14,279 bases of DNA, taken from Nitrospira sp. Its GTDB lineage: Bacteria; Nitrospirota; Nitrospiria; Nitrospirales; Nitrospiraceae. The position numbers and the translations under genes are program-made. Of this stretch, positions 1 to 7,445 are shown one piece after another (position 1 is the first letter of the stretch; each line of letters starts with the position of its first letter). The DNA is taken from positions 1 to 14,279 of the forward strand of contig VGXD01000024.1 of the NCBI GenBank assembly GCA_016873525.1, given 5' to 3'. A model generated the notes under the pieces. The model was not told the origin of the DNA and made no database searches. It saw nothing but the letters and a program-made list of their open reading frames with translations.

Positions 1-12
1 TGGGCCGCGCGG

Positions 13-327
13 CTACTGTTTCGCCGGAGCATGCGCGTCCGAGCCGTGCTCCGCGTGTGCCAGCGCCTCTTCCGCGTGTTTGATCGCGTCCTTGGCGTGC
101 TGGAGCGCCTCTTTGGCATGCGCATCCCCTCCTCCGGCCTTGAACGACGCCTCCAGGTGCTTGACGGCCTCTTTCGCATGGCTGATCCCTTCCCTGGTAT
201 GTTTCACGCTCTCCTTGACGTGGTCTCCAGGCGCCTCGGCATAGGACAGGTCCTCAGCCAACGGTAAGCCGAGGCAGAAGAGGAAGAGAAACGCAAGCGT
301 CATCATGGTCCTGATTGTCCTTTTCAT
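13..327 (-). CDS. SmbP-like small periplasmic metal-binding protein
   Basis: This is a 104-residue secreted protein. Residues 1-30 form a signal peptide with a basic start, a Leu/Phe-rich core and likely cleavage after SYA. The mature part is almost entirely amphipathic helix, made of units of the type HAKEAVKH. Histidines fall at 36, 43, 50 and 57, and again at 70, 77, 84 and 91, exactly seven residues apart, so they line one helix face; a Gly-rich turn (65-67) separates the two helices. This matches the layout of SmbP, the small copper-binding periplasmic protein of Nitrosomonas europaea, as I recall that family. The likely role is buffering or scavenging of divalent metal in the periplasm; copper is inferred. 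An AAGGA ribosome site lies 7 nt before the ATG. The gene is complete, with TAG at 13-15. The family call is fairly secure, the metal is not. Confidence 0.8.
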   Translation of the reverse strand: MKRTIRTMMTLAFLFLFCLGLPLAEDLSYAEAPGDHVKESVKHTREGISHAKEAVKHLEASFKAGGGDAHAKEALQHAKDAIKHAEEALAHAEHGSDAHAPAKQ

Positions 328-495
328 GGGTTGGTCCTTTCCTCCTGTTCGTCAATCACATCATTTTGTCTCTTGCACAGACACTCTCAACCCGCTGAAT
401 GCGGCAGTCATTTCACTCGCCCCACCCCCTTTCCCCTCGCTGCGTTGAACCTCCACCCTCACTGACATAGCTTCTCGTTCATCACAACCCCTCCG

Positions 496-999
496 CTATT
501 CACCAACGAGTTCGTGCGAAGGGCCCTCTAATGGAAGTCTGTTGGGTCCGGCCTTCCCAGGTTGTGCCATGACATCCCGGCTATTTTTCAGCCTTCGCTT
601 ATAGAACGCCCATTCCCAGACTCCCTTGTCAGCCGATGCGGTACAGTGCTGACCCAAATCCCCGGTCTTAACCATCACGAAGACATCGGGGTGGCTTCTC
701 TTCCCCAAATTCGTGTTCGCCCAGACCTCCATGATGAAGACGGTCCCCTAAGGGAACGTCTGGTCGTCTGCGATCGTCGCTCCCTCTGGGTCTACGTAGA
801 ACGTGAGAATCTGCGTACCCCGGCCCTTCTTGACCTCTAAGCGCAGCTTCGGCCAGACCTCGTAATCAGCCAGGCCCATACCAGAGAGGCGAGTAGGCAA
901 AAGCCATTCGCGCTCCTTCACCGTCATCGCAAAAGCGAGCAAACGGATCACGATAAGCAACAGGTTCGTCTGCGCCCTCGATGCTGTCTGATCTTCCAT
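496..999 (-). pseudogene. Cytochrome P460-like gene interrupted by an amber stop
   Basis: One reading frame runs from ATG at 999 to TAG at 496, broken by a single in-frame TAG at 748-750. Before the stop it reads DYEVWPKLRLEVKKGRG, then YVDPEGATIADDQTFP; straight after it, in the same frame, it reads GTVFIMEVWA, VFVMVKTGD and WEWAFYKRR. The order (FP.GTV, an MEV strand, a VFVM strand, then W-E-aromatic) resembles the cytochrome P460 domain, where a polar residue would sit at the stop. The usual C-terminal CxxCH heme site is not visible in any frame, so this may be a heme-less relative or a decayed one. Residues 11-26 are hydrophobic and may be a signal or anchor. An AGGTGA site lies 7 nt before the ATG. 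A single base change (such as GAG, AAG or CAG to TAG) would explain the stop; readthrough or sequencing error cannot be excluded. The P460 assignment rests on pattern memory. Confidence 0.5.
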
Positions 1000-1036
1000 C
1001 TTCAGATCACCTTCCTGTTCATCAGCCCAGAAATTG

Positions 1037-1077
1037 CCGGGTGAAGGGTCTACAACACCCGGAACTAATCCAGTTCC
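1037..1077. repeat. Two adjacent perfect inverted repeats upstream of the P460-like gene
   Basis: CCGGGTG (1037-1043) pairs with CACCCGG (1056-1062) across a 12-nt loop. GGAACT (1061-1066) pairs with AGTTCC (1072-1077) across 5 nt. The two structures share two bases, so they exclude each other if formed in RNA. They lie 38-78 nt upstream of the minus-strand start at 999. They could be operator sites or a leader hairpin. The rest of 1000-1285 shows no convincing gene on either strand. Confidence 0.35.
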
Positions 1078-1285
1078 ATTGGAATTCAGTACGCTCCGAT
1101 CCCCACGACATGCGACGCGCCTTGATTAGTGAACCTCCCCCGCAGGAACCACACGCATGGCACGTCGATCCCTGGAGAAGCAGGAGCGAAAGCCACAGGG
1201 GAAAGACCTTCGCCCTACATCCCAGGGCAGGTCCAGGCAAGGAGGCCACCCAACCAAGACCCGCACAGTCACGTATGGACCGCGT

Positions 1286-1839
1286 TCATTCCGGTGAGAT
1301 CACCACCTTGGCCTCCCGGATATTGGCGGCTAATTCGAGCCAGTAGGTTGCACCGGCCTGAAGCTGGAATGTGAAGCTTTTGAAAATCTTGCCACACCCT
1401 GACCGGATCTCAAACGCATGCGAACCCACAGTCCCCCGGCTTCCTACCACTTTGAACAGGATGGGGGAATTTGAGCTGATGCGATAGGCGCCATCCTTCG
1501 GCACCGAAAACACTAAAAGTCCTGCGTAGGCCTCCTGGGGCTCTCCCCCTGACTTTGGTACAACCGGTATGTGAACTCGCTCGGCTGGATGGAGAACCAC
1601 GGAAAGCGCCTGCAGGGCCGGGCTCAAGGACGCCATCGCTCCCCGGTCAGCCAGAGCCGCCAGCGTGAGTGCCGGACCTTCCATGGCCGGAGCCAATTCA
1701 GCGGGTAACTCCAAGACATACTTCGAGCACTCCCCAGCATCATCCGAGGATAGCTGATGCGCCGGCGCGCGTCAAGGGTGGCGAACGGCACGATCCCCAG
1801 ACATACCATCATTGGAAAGCCTACCCATTTCATCCACAT
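1286..1839 (-). pseudogene. Secreted beta-rich protein, frameshifted after the signal peptide
   Basis: I do not recognise this family. Translation from ATG at 1839 (GGAGG six nt upstream, at 1846-1850) gives the signal peptide MWMKWVGFPMMVCLGIVPFA. It then runs out of frame at about 1765-1785, within a GCGCGCC stretch. The mature protein continues in another frame (APAHQLSSDDAGECSKYVLEL and onward) to TGA at 1286. Loss of one base, or gain of one GC dinucleotide, would explain the shift; the repaired product would be about 184 residues. The mature part is rich in alternating hydrophobic residues and has two Cys (one early, one in SGCGK), which suggests a beta-sandwich. The downstream frame has no start with a ribosome site of its own. 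The gene starts 37 nt after the TPR gene, so the two probably formed one operon. Sequencing error is a real alternative to gene loss. Confidence 0.6.
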
Positions 1840-1876
1840 GTGCATCCTCCGAATCACAATTTGCTAATGGCGGTTA

Positions 1877-2756
1877 TCAACGCAACTTCGCCTGCATCTC
1901 TCCCGTATATTTTGCGCGGATCGCCATGGCGCGGGCTTCGAGCAGGTTCGCCTCAACGGGTTGCGCCATTCTTCGACAGAGGCCCGCATAGTTTTCAAGA
2001 CTCGTGGCGAGGTACAGAGGGTCGCTTCCGGAAACTTTCTCCATAATGGCCAAGGATCGTTGATAATGAAATTTTGCCTCGACATATCGTCCCTGTTCTT
2101 CAGCAATCAACGCCAAGTTGTTCAGAATCGTGGCAAGCGGTTGATGGTCCTGTCCGAACGTCTTTTCCGTGATCGTTAAGGCGCGCTGATAGAGCCGCTC
2201 CGCTTCCCAATGCACGCCCTGCGCGTGGCGCAGACTTGCCAGATTGTTTAGACTGGCCGCGACCGTGGGATGATCGGCTCCCAGTGCTTTCGTTCGCACA
2301 GCGATCGCACGTTGATAAAACGGCTCCGTCAGCGCGTACAGCCTCTGATTTTTATAGAGCATCCCGAGGTTATTCAGCGTGGCGCCGACTTTGGGATGAT
2401 CTGATCCATAAGATTTTTCGAGGATTACCAGCGCCCGGCGATAGAGGAGCTCTGCATCGACGTACCGACCTTGTCCCCGATACAACTCCGCCAAGTTATT
2501 CAGGCATATCGCCACGCTGGACTGTGTGGTCACCCCCGGACTTCTCGGCTTCGACCTGAGCTGCAACGAGCCATTTCTCTGCGTCAGCATAGCGGCCTTC
2601 GCGCAACGACTCAGTTCCGGCCTCTGTGTAGATGCGCCAGAGGTCCGCTTCCTCGGCGTACGAGACCGTTGCCACATAACCGAGGCACGTCACGAGAACC
2701 AAGGCATGGACAATCCAGACCATCGGAACTATCGTGTGAGGCTTACCTAGCTTCAT
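1877..2756 (-). pseudogene. Secreted kinesin-light-chain-type TPR protein with one frameshift
   Basis: Translation from ATG at 2756, preceded by a GGGGAG site, gives a signal peptide or N-terminal anchor (MKLGKPHTIVPMVWIVHALV, cut near SYA) and a first TPR-like helix pair (GRYADAEKWLVAAQ). At a run of five G (plus-strand C run 2532-2536) the frame breaks. Removing one G joins AEKSG directly to VTTQSSVAICLNNLAELY in the second frame, which runs to the stop at 1877. The repaired protein would have 292 residues. It contains about five 42-residue repeats of the form LNNLA.LY..QGRY.EAE.LYQRAL.I.EK..G.DHP. These are tetratricopeptide repeats of the kinesin light chain type, which serve as protein-binding scaffolds, here probably periplasmic. 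The partner is unknown. The break in a homopolymer fits either a recent slippage mutation or a sequencing error. The secreted beta-rich gene follows directly. Confidence 0.75.
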
Positions 2757-2837
2757 TCTTTCTCCCCGATTGAGGTGATGCCCGCCATAACAGGCTCATG
2801 ACTTTTTGACGGACGTGAAACGTAATCCGATGGGCCA

Positions 2838-2871
2838 GGGTGAACGGCACAGGAGGAAAAGCCGTTCACCC
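2838..2871. repeat. 11-bp perfect inverted repeat between the HTH and TPR genes
   Basis: GGGTGAACGGC (2838-2848) pairs perfectly with GCCGTTCACCC (2861-2871) around a 12-nt loop, ACAGGAGGAAAA. It lies in the 205-nt gap between the HTH gene end (2962) and the TPR gene start (2756). There is no T-run on either side, so it is not a textbook intrinsic terminator. It could be an operator, a processing site, or a weak terminator for the HTH transcript. Nothing else is visible in this gap. Confidence 0.5.
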
Positions 2872-2961
2872 CGAAAGGGCCCGAGGAGGTAGGCCGACCG
2901 ACTCGGACCCAGTTTCGCCTTCTGCGAACGGAGACGTTCAGCGTCAGGGGATTCCCATCCC

Positions 2962-3180
2962 TTACCGCATGGCAGTCCGACGAATCATAAGGCGCACCGT
3001 GGAACCATCTGTCCGGTTCCGTTCCACTAACGCTGCCACGGAATCGCGGAACACCCGCAGGCTCCCCTTGCCAAGCTTCGTGCCCTCGATACGGCCCTCC
3101 TCGATCCAGCGATAGATCGTCCAGCGACTGACGTTGAGAACGTGCGCCGCCTCACCGACACGCAGCAACGGCTTATCCAT
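2962..3180 (-). CDS. Small excisionase-type helix-turn-helix DNA-binding protein
   Basis: This 72-residue protein opens LLRVGEAAHVLNVSRWTIYRW (one residue shown in context of the recognition helix). That is the winged HTH pattern of the MerR/excisionase group (HTH_17): residues 6-16 form the first helix, SRWTIYRW the recognition helix, and GTKLGKGSLRVFRDSVAALV the wing and closing helix. Its short basic tail has no effector domain. A strong GGGGGG ribosome site lies 6 nt before the ATG. Proteins of this type occur both as phage or plasmid excisionases and as stand-alone regulators. No integrase or attachment site is visible here, so a local regulator of the flanking genes is possible. The partner and target are unknown. 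Confidence 0.75.
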   Translation of the reverse strand: MDKPLLRVGEAAHVLNVSRWTIYRWIEEGRIEGTKLGKGSLRVFRDSVAALVERNRTDGSTVRLMIRRTAMR

Positions 3181-3368
3181 GGTCTTCCCCCCTCTCGATC
3201 GGATCGGCGCGGGGCGAGCGGCAGCTTTCGGCCGCCGCCCGCAGGACCCGCCAAGGGAGGTAGGCTAAACCGCCTCATCCGGGTCCGTCTCCGCGCCGTC
3301 GTTTCAACCGACAACCGGTTTGTTTTCGTCCGCTCGTCGCGATACTCGTCATATCGATGCGCGACCCT

Positions 3369-3704
3369 TCATTCGACCCAGGCTTTGCAGCCCCATCCCA
3401 TGGCCAGCGCCCGTTCGACCGCCTGCGCCAACTGTTCGGGCCGCACCGTGCCGTCCTCGAAGCGGACCAGCACCGTGCCATGGTTGTTCAGAAACTCGAC
3501 CTGCCGCACCGCGTCGAACCGGCGCAACGCCTCCTCCACGTCGGCGCGGTGGTATTCGCACATCCGCCCGCCGATCTGAACGATCGCATGCCCCACGTTG
3601 TGCGCGTCGGCTTGCCAGACGGGACCGGGCCGCTCCTCGGCCAAGACCGTGACCGCGCCAGAAAGAATCGCCAAGACCAATCCCGCCCTCACTCGTATCA
3701 TCAC
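3369..3704 (-). CDS. Secreted HMA-like protein with an altered metal site
   Basis: This 111-residue protein has a signal peptide (cut after VLA at about residue 22) and one small domain, about residues 38-108. The pattern is strand QIGG, loop MCEYH, helix RADVEEALRRF, strand VRQVEFLNNHGTVLVRFEDG, then helix RPEQLAQAVERAL. This is the order of a heavy-metal-associated (HMA) ferredoxin-like fold, but the usual MxCxxC loop is MCEYH, leaving one Cys and one His as possible ligands. A second Cys sits near the end (GCKAW). The start is GTG at 3704, nine nt from AAAGGAG; ATG at 3701 is an alternative. The secreted location, inferred from the signal peptide, is unusual for HMA domains, which are mostly cytoplasmic. 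It may be a periplasmic metal carrier serving the receptor locus upstream. The fold is inferred from pattern only. Confidence 0.6.
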   Translation of the reverse strand: MMIRVRAGLVLAILSGAVTVLAEERPGPVWQADAHNVGHAIVQIGGRMCEYHRADVEEALRRFDAVRQVEFLNNHGTVLVRFEDGTVRPEQLAQAVERALAMGWGCKAWVE

Positions 3705-3993
3705 CGTGGTTCACTCCTTTGCCAGAAGTTGACGCGCGGACTTCCATCCATTCACAGATCAAGGGCCGGGGAGCAGGCTAGGAGGACCACCTGCGCCCCG
3801 GTACGGGTCGGGGTAAGGAGGCCAGTCCACCCCGGACCCATGTCAATTCTTGTGGACACCCTATGCCGAACGGCCGGCGCGGCGCACGCCTCCCCAGCTC
3901 GGCCTCGCGATGCTCCGAGAGGCAGCCCAGACCGGGCTCGGGACGAGCGCGCACGCACCTCAGTCGGCGCGACGACGAGCAATAGGGATAGGA

Positions 3994-4305
3994 TCAGCGG
4001 GGAGGCGCGCGGGCGGGGGTCGAACCGAAAGAGACTTCCAACGCGGGAACCGCGATGGAGCGGCTGAGCCCCAAGCTCAGCAGGACAAGGAGCAGGGCCT
4101 GGGGCGTGGAGGTCTGGATCGGACCTTCGTTGGCCTGGCAGGCCCAGACACAGAGCGACGAATGGGCGGCCTCGCCCGAATGCTGATGATGGTGCCCGCC
4201 GACGTCCGCCTCCCCATGACCGAAGAGACAGACCGAAGCCGTCACGGCCAGCAGGATGTAGAGCCCCGCCAGCACGACGGCCATGGGGAACAGTGCACGC
4301 TTCAC
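3994..4305 (-). CDS. His/Cys-rich small membrane protein, copy A
   Basis: This 103-residue protein has a hydrophobic segment at residues 6-27, a His-rich linker (GGHHHQHSGEAAH), the motif LCVWACQA (51-58), a second hydrophobic segment (70-80) and the ending ARAPPR. It is closely related to copy B (7446-7784) and more distantly to copy C (10895-11200). The GTG at 4303-4305 was chosen because MKRALFP then aligns with MKRLQSV of copy B, and a GAGG lies upstream; an ATG at 4350 has no such support. The layout (membrane segment, His-rich loop, Cys pair, C-terminal RxPP) recalls DUF2946 proteins, which I remember as neighbours of copper receptors. The link is an analogy. Likely role: binding or passing a soft metal at the inner membrane. 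The true function is unknown. Confidence 0.7.
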   Translation of the reverse strand: MKRALFPMAVVLAGLYILLAVTASVCLFGHGEADVGGHHHQHSGEAAHSSLCVWACQANEGPIQTSTPQALLLVLLSLGLSRSIAVPALEVSFGSTPARAPPR

Positions 4306-4341
4306 GGGTTGAACGTCCTCACATCTATTCTTATCTCTCGA

Positions 4342-4356
4342 GTCTATCATTTAGAC
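4342..4356. promoter_or_regulatory. Possible operator or promoter of His/Cys copy A
   Basis: GTCTA and TAGAC face each other across five nt, 36 bp upstream of the copy A start. On the minus strand TAGACA, 18 nt and TAAATG could be a weak sigma70 promoter overlapping this repeat. If real, copy A can be expressed apart from the receptor genes. Evidence is weak. Confidence 0.25.
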
Positions 4357-4451
4357 CCGATCCCGACGGTTTGTCTACTGACGATTGCGCACGCCTGCTA
4401 CACCGATCAACGGTCGATGTGCGCGATCGGCAGCCTTGCCCGCTGTCTTCC

Positions 4452-4868
4452 CTATCGGCCGCCACCGGAGCCGGAACCGCGAATCGAGATATTGAAGTCT
4501 CGCGGACCATCGCCTTGCCGGACCGTCATGCCCGGCAGGGACTCCAGCGATTCGCGCATGTGCCTGGTCGGCTGCTCCGTGAACTCTTCCCGCGTCACCG
4601 TCGATCGAGACACCCCCTCCGGCGGTGTCTTGGCGGCCGCCGATTTTTTGACCGCCGGCGGTTTCCTGGTGGCCCGTGTCCGGTTCAACGCCTCCAATTC
4701 GCTTCGCAGTTGCGCCGCCTGCGCCTGGATTTCCCTGATCCGTGCGGCGCGAGCGGCATCGTCCTGAACCGGAGCTTCCTGCGCCCAGCCTTCCCCGGCA
4801 AGCCAGAAGATGCCACAGGCCAGACCGCAAACCGTCGAAACAAGTGCAGCCCGCACGAAGTTTCTCAT
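4452..4868 (-). CDS. Free-standing fragment of a TonB-dependent receptor N-terminus (partial plug)
   Basis: This 138-residue protein has a signal peptide (cut after GWA, about 29) and an Ala/Arg/Glu coiled-coil stretch (35-66). A Lys/Ala-rich linker follows, then the first part of a receptor plug: QPTRHMRESLESLPG and GPRDFNISIRGSG. It then ends with SGGGR and a stop. The full receptor just upstream on the same strand has the same order, and 31 of 39 aligned plug residues are identical. Where residues agree, codons often differ: 7 of 12 in the RHMRESLES core differ, all synonymously. No receptor homology continues past the stop in any frame. The gene has its own GGGAGG site and starts 13 nt after the receptor's stop, so it is probably cotranscribed. 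It may be a remnant of a lost receptor or a small protein that mimics the plug; the sequence cannot decide. Confidence 0.7.
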   Translation of the reverse strand: MRNFVRAALVSTVCGLACGIFWLAGEGWAQEAPVQDDAARAARIREIQAQAAQLRSELEALNRTRATRKPPAVKKSAAAKTPPEGVSRSTVTREEFTEQPTRHMRESLESLPGMTVRQGDGPRDFNISIRGSGSGGGR

Positions 4869-4881
4869 GGCTCCCTCCCCG

Positions 4882-7236
4882 TCAGAACCCCAACGTCAAC
4901 CCCGCGTAGATGGCCCGTCCATAGCCGGCGAAGAACAGCGTCTTGTTCGCATCCGCTGTGCTATCCGCAACCACGTTGCCGGAGGCCACGTACGTCTTGT
5001 CGGCAATGTTGTCCATCTCGAAGTAGAACTTGGCGAAGCGAACATGATAGGGGCTGTTTGTAAACTCAAGATTCTTGTGAATGTTGGCATTCATCAGCCA
5101 GTAGGCCGGCGCGCCGACCGTATTGGCGTTGTTGAGGTAATAACTGTTCCAGTAGCTCGTCTCGAACCATCCCCCCCATCCCGACGGGTGATCATAGGCT
5201 TCCTTGAAATTCAGCACATCCCGCGCCACATTGGGGACCTGTTTCCCATCTCTCACGAAATCCGTCGGCACGCCGCCGACCAGATACCGGTCCTTGAAAT
5301 TGGTGTACGTGCCATTCACATGGGTATAGGCGCCTGAGAATCGCCACCCAGCCCAGGGGCGCCAGTCGTAGCTGAGCTCGATGCCTCGATATTCCGACCC
5401 GTCGGCGTTGATCGACGCCGTCCCGCCCGTCGTCGACACGACTTGCGAGATGATTTCGTTCTTGAAGAAGATCCAGTACCCGACGAGTTGGACTGAGAAA
5501 TCCTTGGCGAGTTTCGAGTCGGTGCCGATTTCGAGGTTCAAGTTCTTCTGCGGTTTGAGATCGAAGTTCGTGCCGGCCAGCCCGGTGAAGGGGTTGGTGG
5601 TCAGATTGCTGAATCCAGGTATCCCATAGCCCGTGGACGCTCGAACCCAGTGCTTGTAGCCCTCGGCCGGCTTCCAGGTGAGGGACATTTCCGGCGCCCA
5701 GTTGTCATAGGTGCGGTCCACATTCGCCCGGGTATTGACGGCGCCCGCCGACGTGTAGCTGGTGGTCCGCACGCTCACCATTGATTGCTCGTACCCCAAC
5801 CCGGCCGCCAAGGTCCATTTCGGCGCAAACTCCAGTTCTTCGCGAAAACGCCCGCCGATATTCCGAATCGTGCCGCGGTTATTTTGCCGCAGGACTCCCC
5901 GCGTGCCGGTGCCGTTGATGGAATTGGCAAAGGTCTGCCCTTCTTGTTCCATGTTGTTCACGAAAAACCCGACATAGCTTTTGAGCGGCATGCCGGCCAG
6001 ATGTCCGTCGTGCCGCAGGTCTGTGTACTGCTTCCAATTGGGGTTGATGTTGTCGGAAATCTGGGCAAACGCCTGATTGATATCCTTGACATCGTAATCG
6101 CCTTCCACCGTCAGTACGGTGCTGGCGTCAATCTGCCGCTCGTAGAGGCCGCCGACGATCGTCCGCCGGTCCAGCCGCCGCTGGGCCAAGAGCAAGGCAT
6201 CGTTGCAAGACGAGGTGGTGCAACCGGTGCCGCCGGCCTGCCGCGGATTGCTCGCAAACTGCGAGAGTGTCAACCGGGTCGGCACTTGAGCGTCGAGCCA
6301 ATTTGTGATGGCCTTGAAGTAGAGGTTCTGCTTGTCGTCAATTTTGATGCGAAAATTGAAGTTGAGGCTTTGGGTGTTATAGCCGCTGTGGTTGATATAG
6401 CCGTCCTCAGCCACTTGGCTGGCGAACAGGGCGATATCGGTGTTCTTGGTCTGCTGACCGGCGGCAAAGGCATACTTCTGATAGCCGTACGAGCCGCCGC
6501 TGAAGAACGCCTCAACGCCGTTGATGTCGCGGCCGCGCCGAGTCTTGAACTGCACCATCCCGCCGAGGGCATAGTTGTCGTACAGCGAAGAGGACGCGCC
6601 TCGGGTGACCTCCACGCTCTCCATGAACCAGGGATCGTGCAAGTCCATTCGAGTCAAGCCATCGGACTGGGTTTGGCCGATCCCGTCTTCGTACATCTTG
6701 ATGTCCCTGATCGCGAACGTGGTCTTGACTCCTGAACCGCGAATCGAGATGCTGAAATCCCGAGGCCCATTCGCTTGTCGGACGATCACACCGGGCAGCG
6801 ACTCCAAAGACTCTCGCATGTGTCTCGTCGGCTGGGAGTCGTATTCGGACCGAGGGGTTGCCGAGAGCGAAATGCCCTCCGGATGCTTCTGAACACGATT
6901 ACTGACGATGCTCACATCCACCAGTTCCATTTCCGGCGCGACGCCCGGTTCTTCCGGCTCGACACGGCTTTTGACGATGCCGGCGCCTCCGGGCGTCTCT
7001 CCGCCTTCGGCCGGCACTCCCGCTCGCTGAAGTTCATCGATCTCGTCGAGAATCTTTTTGAGTTGTTTCTCCAGCTTCTCCTTGCGTTGAGCCCGTTCCT
7101 CTTCAGCCTTCGGTGGAAGGAGCGGCTCTTGCGCCAGGGCTGCGCCCCCCCACCACAGAAACAGATTGAGCGCCGCGAGCGCGATGACCGCTCCGCTACG
7201 CAGGGCCTGACGCCCTCTCGACTGACAGCCTTTCAT
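4882..7236 (-). CDS. TonB-dependent outer-membrane receptor
   Basis: This 784-residue protein has a signal peptide (1-36, ending ALAQ), a charged coiled-coil (41-72: AEEERAQRKEKLEKQLKKIL), a Pro/Gly linker, a plug domain (105-230) and a 22-strand-type barrel ending in the terminal Phe of YAGLTLGF. Plug landmarks are ESLPGVIVRQ, ISIRGSG, YEDGIGQTQSDG and VEVTRGASSSLYDNYALGG. Such receptors bind a scarce ligand outside the cell and import it with energy from TonB. The ligand cannot be read from sequence; the His/Cys neighbours suggest a metal or metal complex. A CTTSSC loop (coded at 6205-6222) may form a disulfide. The ATG at 7236 was chosen because GGAGG lies 5 nt upstream; an in-frame start at 7338 lacks a ribosome site. 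The N-terminal coiled-coil before the plug is uncommon and is shared with the small fragment downstream. Confidence 0.93.
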   Translation of the reverse strand: MKGCQSRGRQALRSGAVIALAALNLFLWWGGAALAQEPLLPPKAEEERAQRKEKLEKQLKKILDEIDELQRAGVPAEGGETPGGAGIVKSRVEPEEPGVAPEMELVDVSIVSNRVQKHPEGISLSATPRSEYDSQPTRHMRESLESLPGVIVRQANGPRDFSISIRGSGVKTTFAIRDIKMYEDGIGQTQSDGLTRMDLHDPWFMESVEVTRGASSSLYDNYALGGMVQFKTRRGRDINGVEAFFSGGSYGYQKYAFAAGQQTKNTDIALFASQVAEDGYINHSGYNTQSLNFNFRIKIDDKQNLYFKAITNWLDAQVPTRLTLSQFASNPRQAGGTGCTTSSCNDALLLAQRRLDRRTIVGGLYERQIDASTVLTVEGDYDVKDINQAFAQISDNINPNWKQYTDLRHDGHLAGMPLKSYVGFFVNNMEQEGQTFANSINGTGTRGVLRQNNRGTIRNIGGRFREELEFAPKWTLAAGLGYEQSMVSVRTTSYTSAGAVNTRANVDRTYDNWAPEMSLTWKPAEGYKHWVRASTGYGIPGFSNLTTNPFTGLAGTNFDLKPQKNLNLEIGTDSKLAKDFSVQLVGYWIFFKNEIISQVVSTTGGTASINADGSEYRGIELSYDWRPWAGWRFSGAYTHVNGTYTNFKDRYLVGGVPTDFVRDGKQVPNVARDVLNFKEAYDHPSGWGGWFETSYWNSYYLNNANTVGAPAYWLMNANIHKNLEFTNSPYHVRFAKFYFEMDNIADKTYVASGNVVADSTADANKTLFFAGYGRAIYAGLTLGF

Positions 7237-7264
7237 ACAATCCTCCATACCAAGCTTGCTTGAA

Positions 7265-7291
7265 CCCGGCACTTCGATCACATGTGCCGGG
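7265..7291. promoter_or_regulatory. 8-bp hairpin in the receptor leader
   Basis: CCCGGCAC (7265-7272) pairs perfectly with GTGCCGGG (7284-7291) across an 11-nt loop. It lies 29-55 nt upstream of the receptor start, ahead of its GGAGG site. No T-run follows. It could be an operator, an attenuator or an RNA stabiliser that separates receptor expression from the genes upstream. No known riboswitch is recognised. Confidence 0.4.
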
Positions 7292-7384
7292 AGAAGCTGT
7301 TCGCTTATGACTTTGGGCGCGGATAGATACCTTGCCACCGGTGAAATATTTCCCCAGTGAGATCACACACGGACTCCCACGCCT

Positions 7385-7399
7385 CTCCTCGAAGAGGAG
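7385..7399. repeat. Short hairpin after His/Cys copy B
   Basis: CTCCTC and GAGGAG are separated by GAA, giving a tight 6-bp hairpin 47 nt past the copy B stop. It lacks a T-run. It may stabilise the 3' end of the upstream message or reduce readthrough into the receptor. Confidence 0.3.
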
Positions 7400-7445
7400 C
7401 GCGCCGGGGATCCACGAGATGGTTATTGGTTTCGCGGGATTGTGA

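Noticed and set aside
748..750. TAG as pyrrolysine, or a recoded stop
   Set aside because: No supporting tRNA or other sign of recoding is in the window, and neighbouring genes are broken too. Mutation or sequencing error is simpler.
981..1374. Two overlapping plus-strand frames at 981-1346 and 1129-1374
   Set aside because: There is no ribosome site, no domain and a poor residue mix; they lie in a gap and across the end of the minus-strand gene at 1286.
2962..3180. Evidence for a prophage or integrated plasmid from the excisionase-type HTH gene
   Set aside because: There is no integrase, attachment repeat or phage gene nearby, and this fold is also common in ordinary regulators.
5785..6735. 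A 316-codon plus-strand frame inside the receptor gene
   Set aside because: The receptor reads well on the minus strand with clear plug and barrel motifs. The opposite frame has no ribosome site or domain.
7265..7291. Cobalamin or other metabolite riboswitch ahead of the receptor
   Set aside because: The leader is short and shows only one simple stem; none of the conserved boxes I know can be found.
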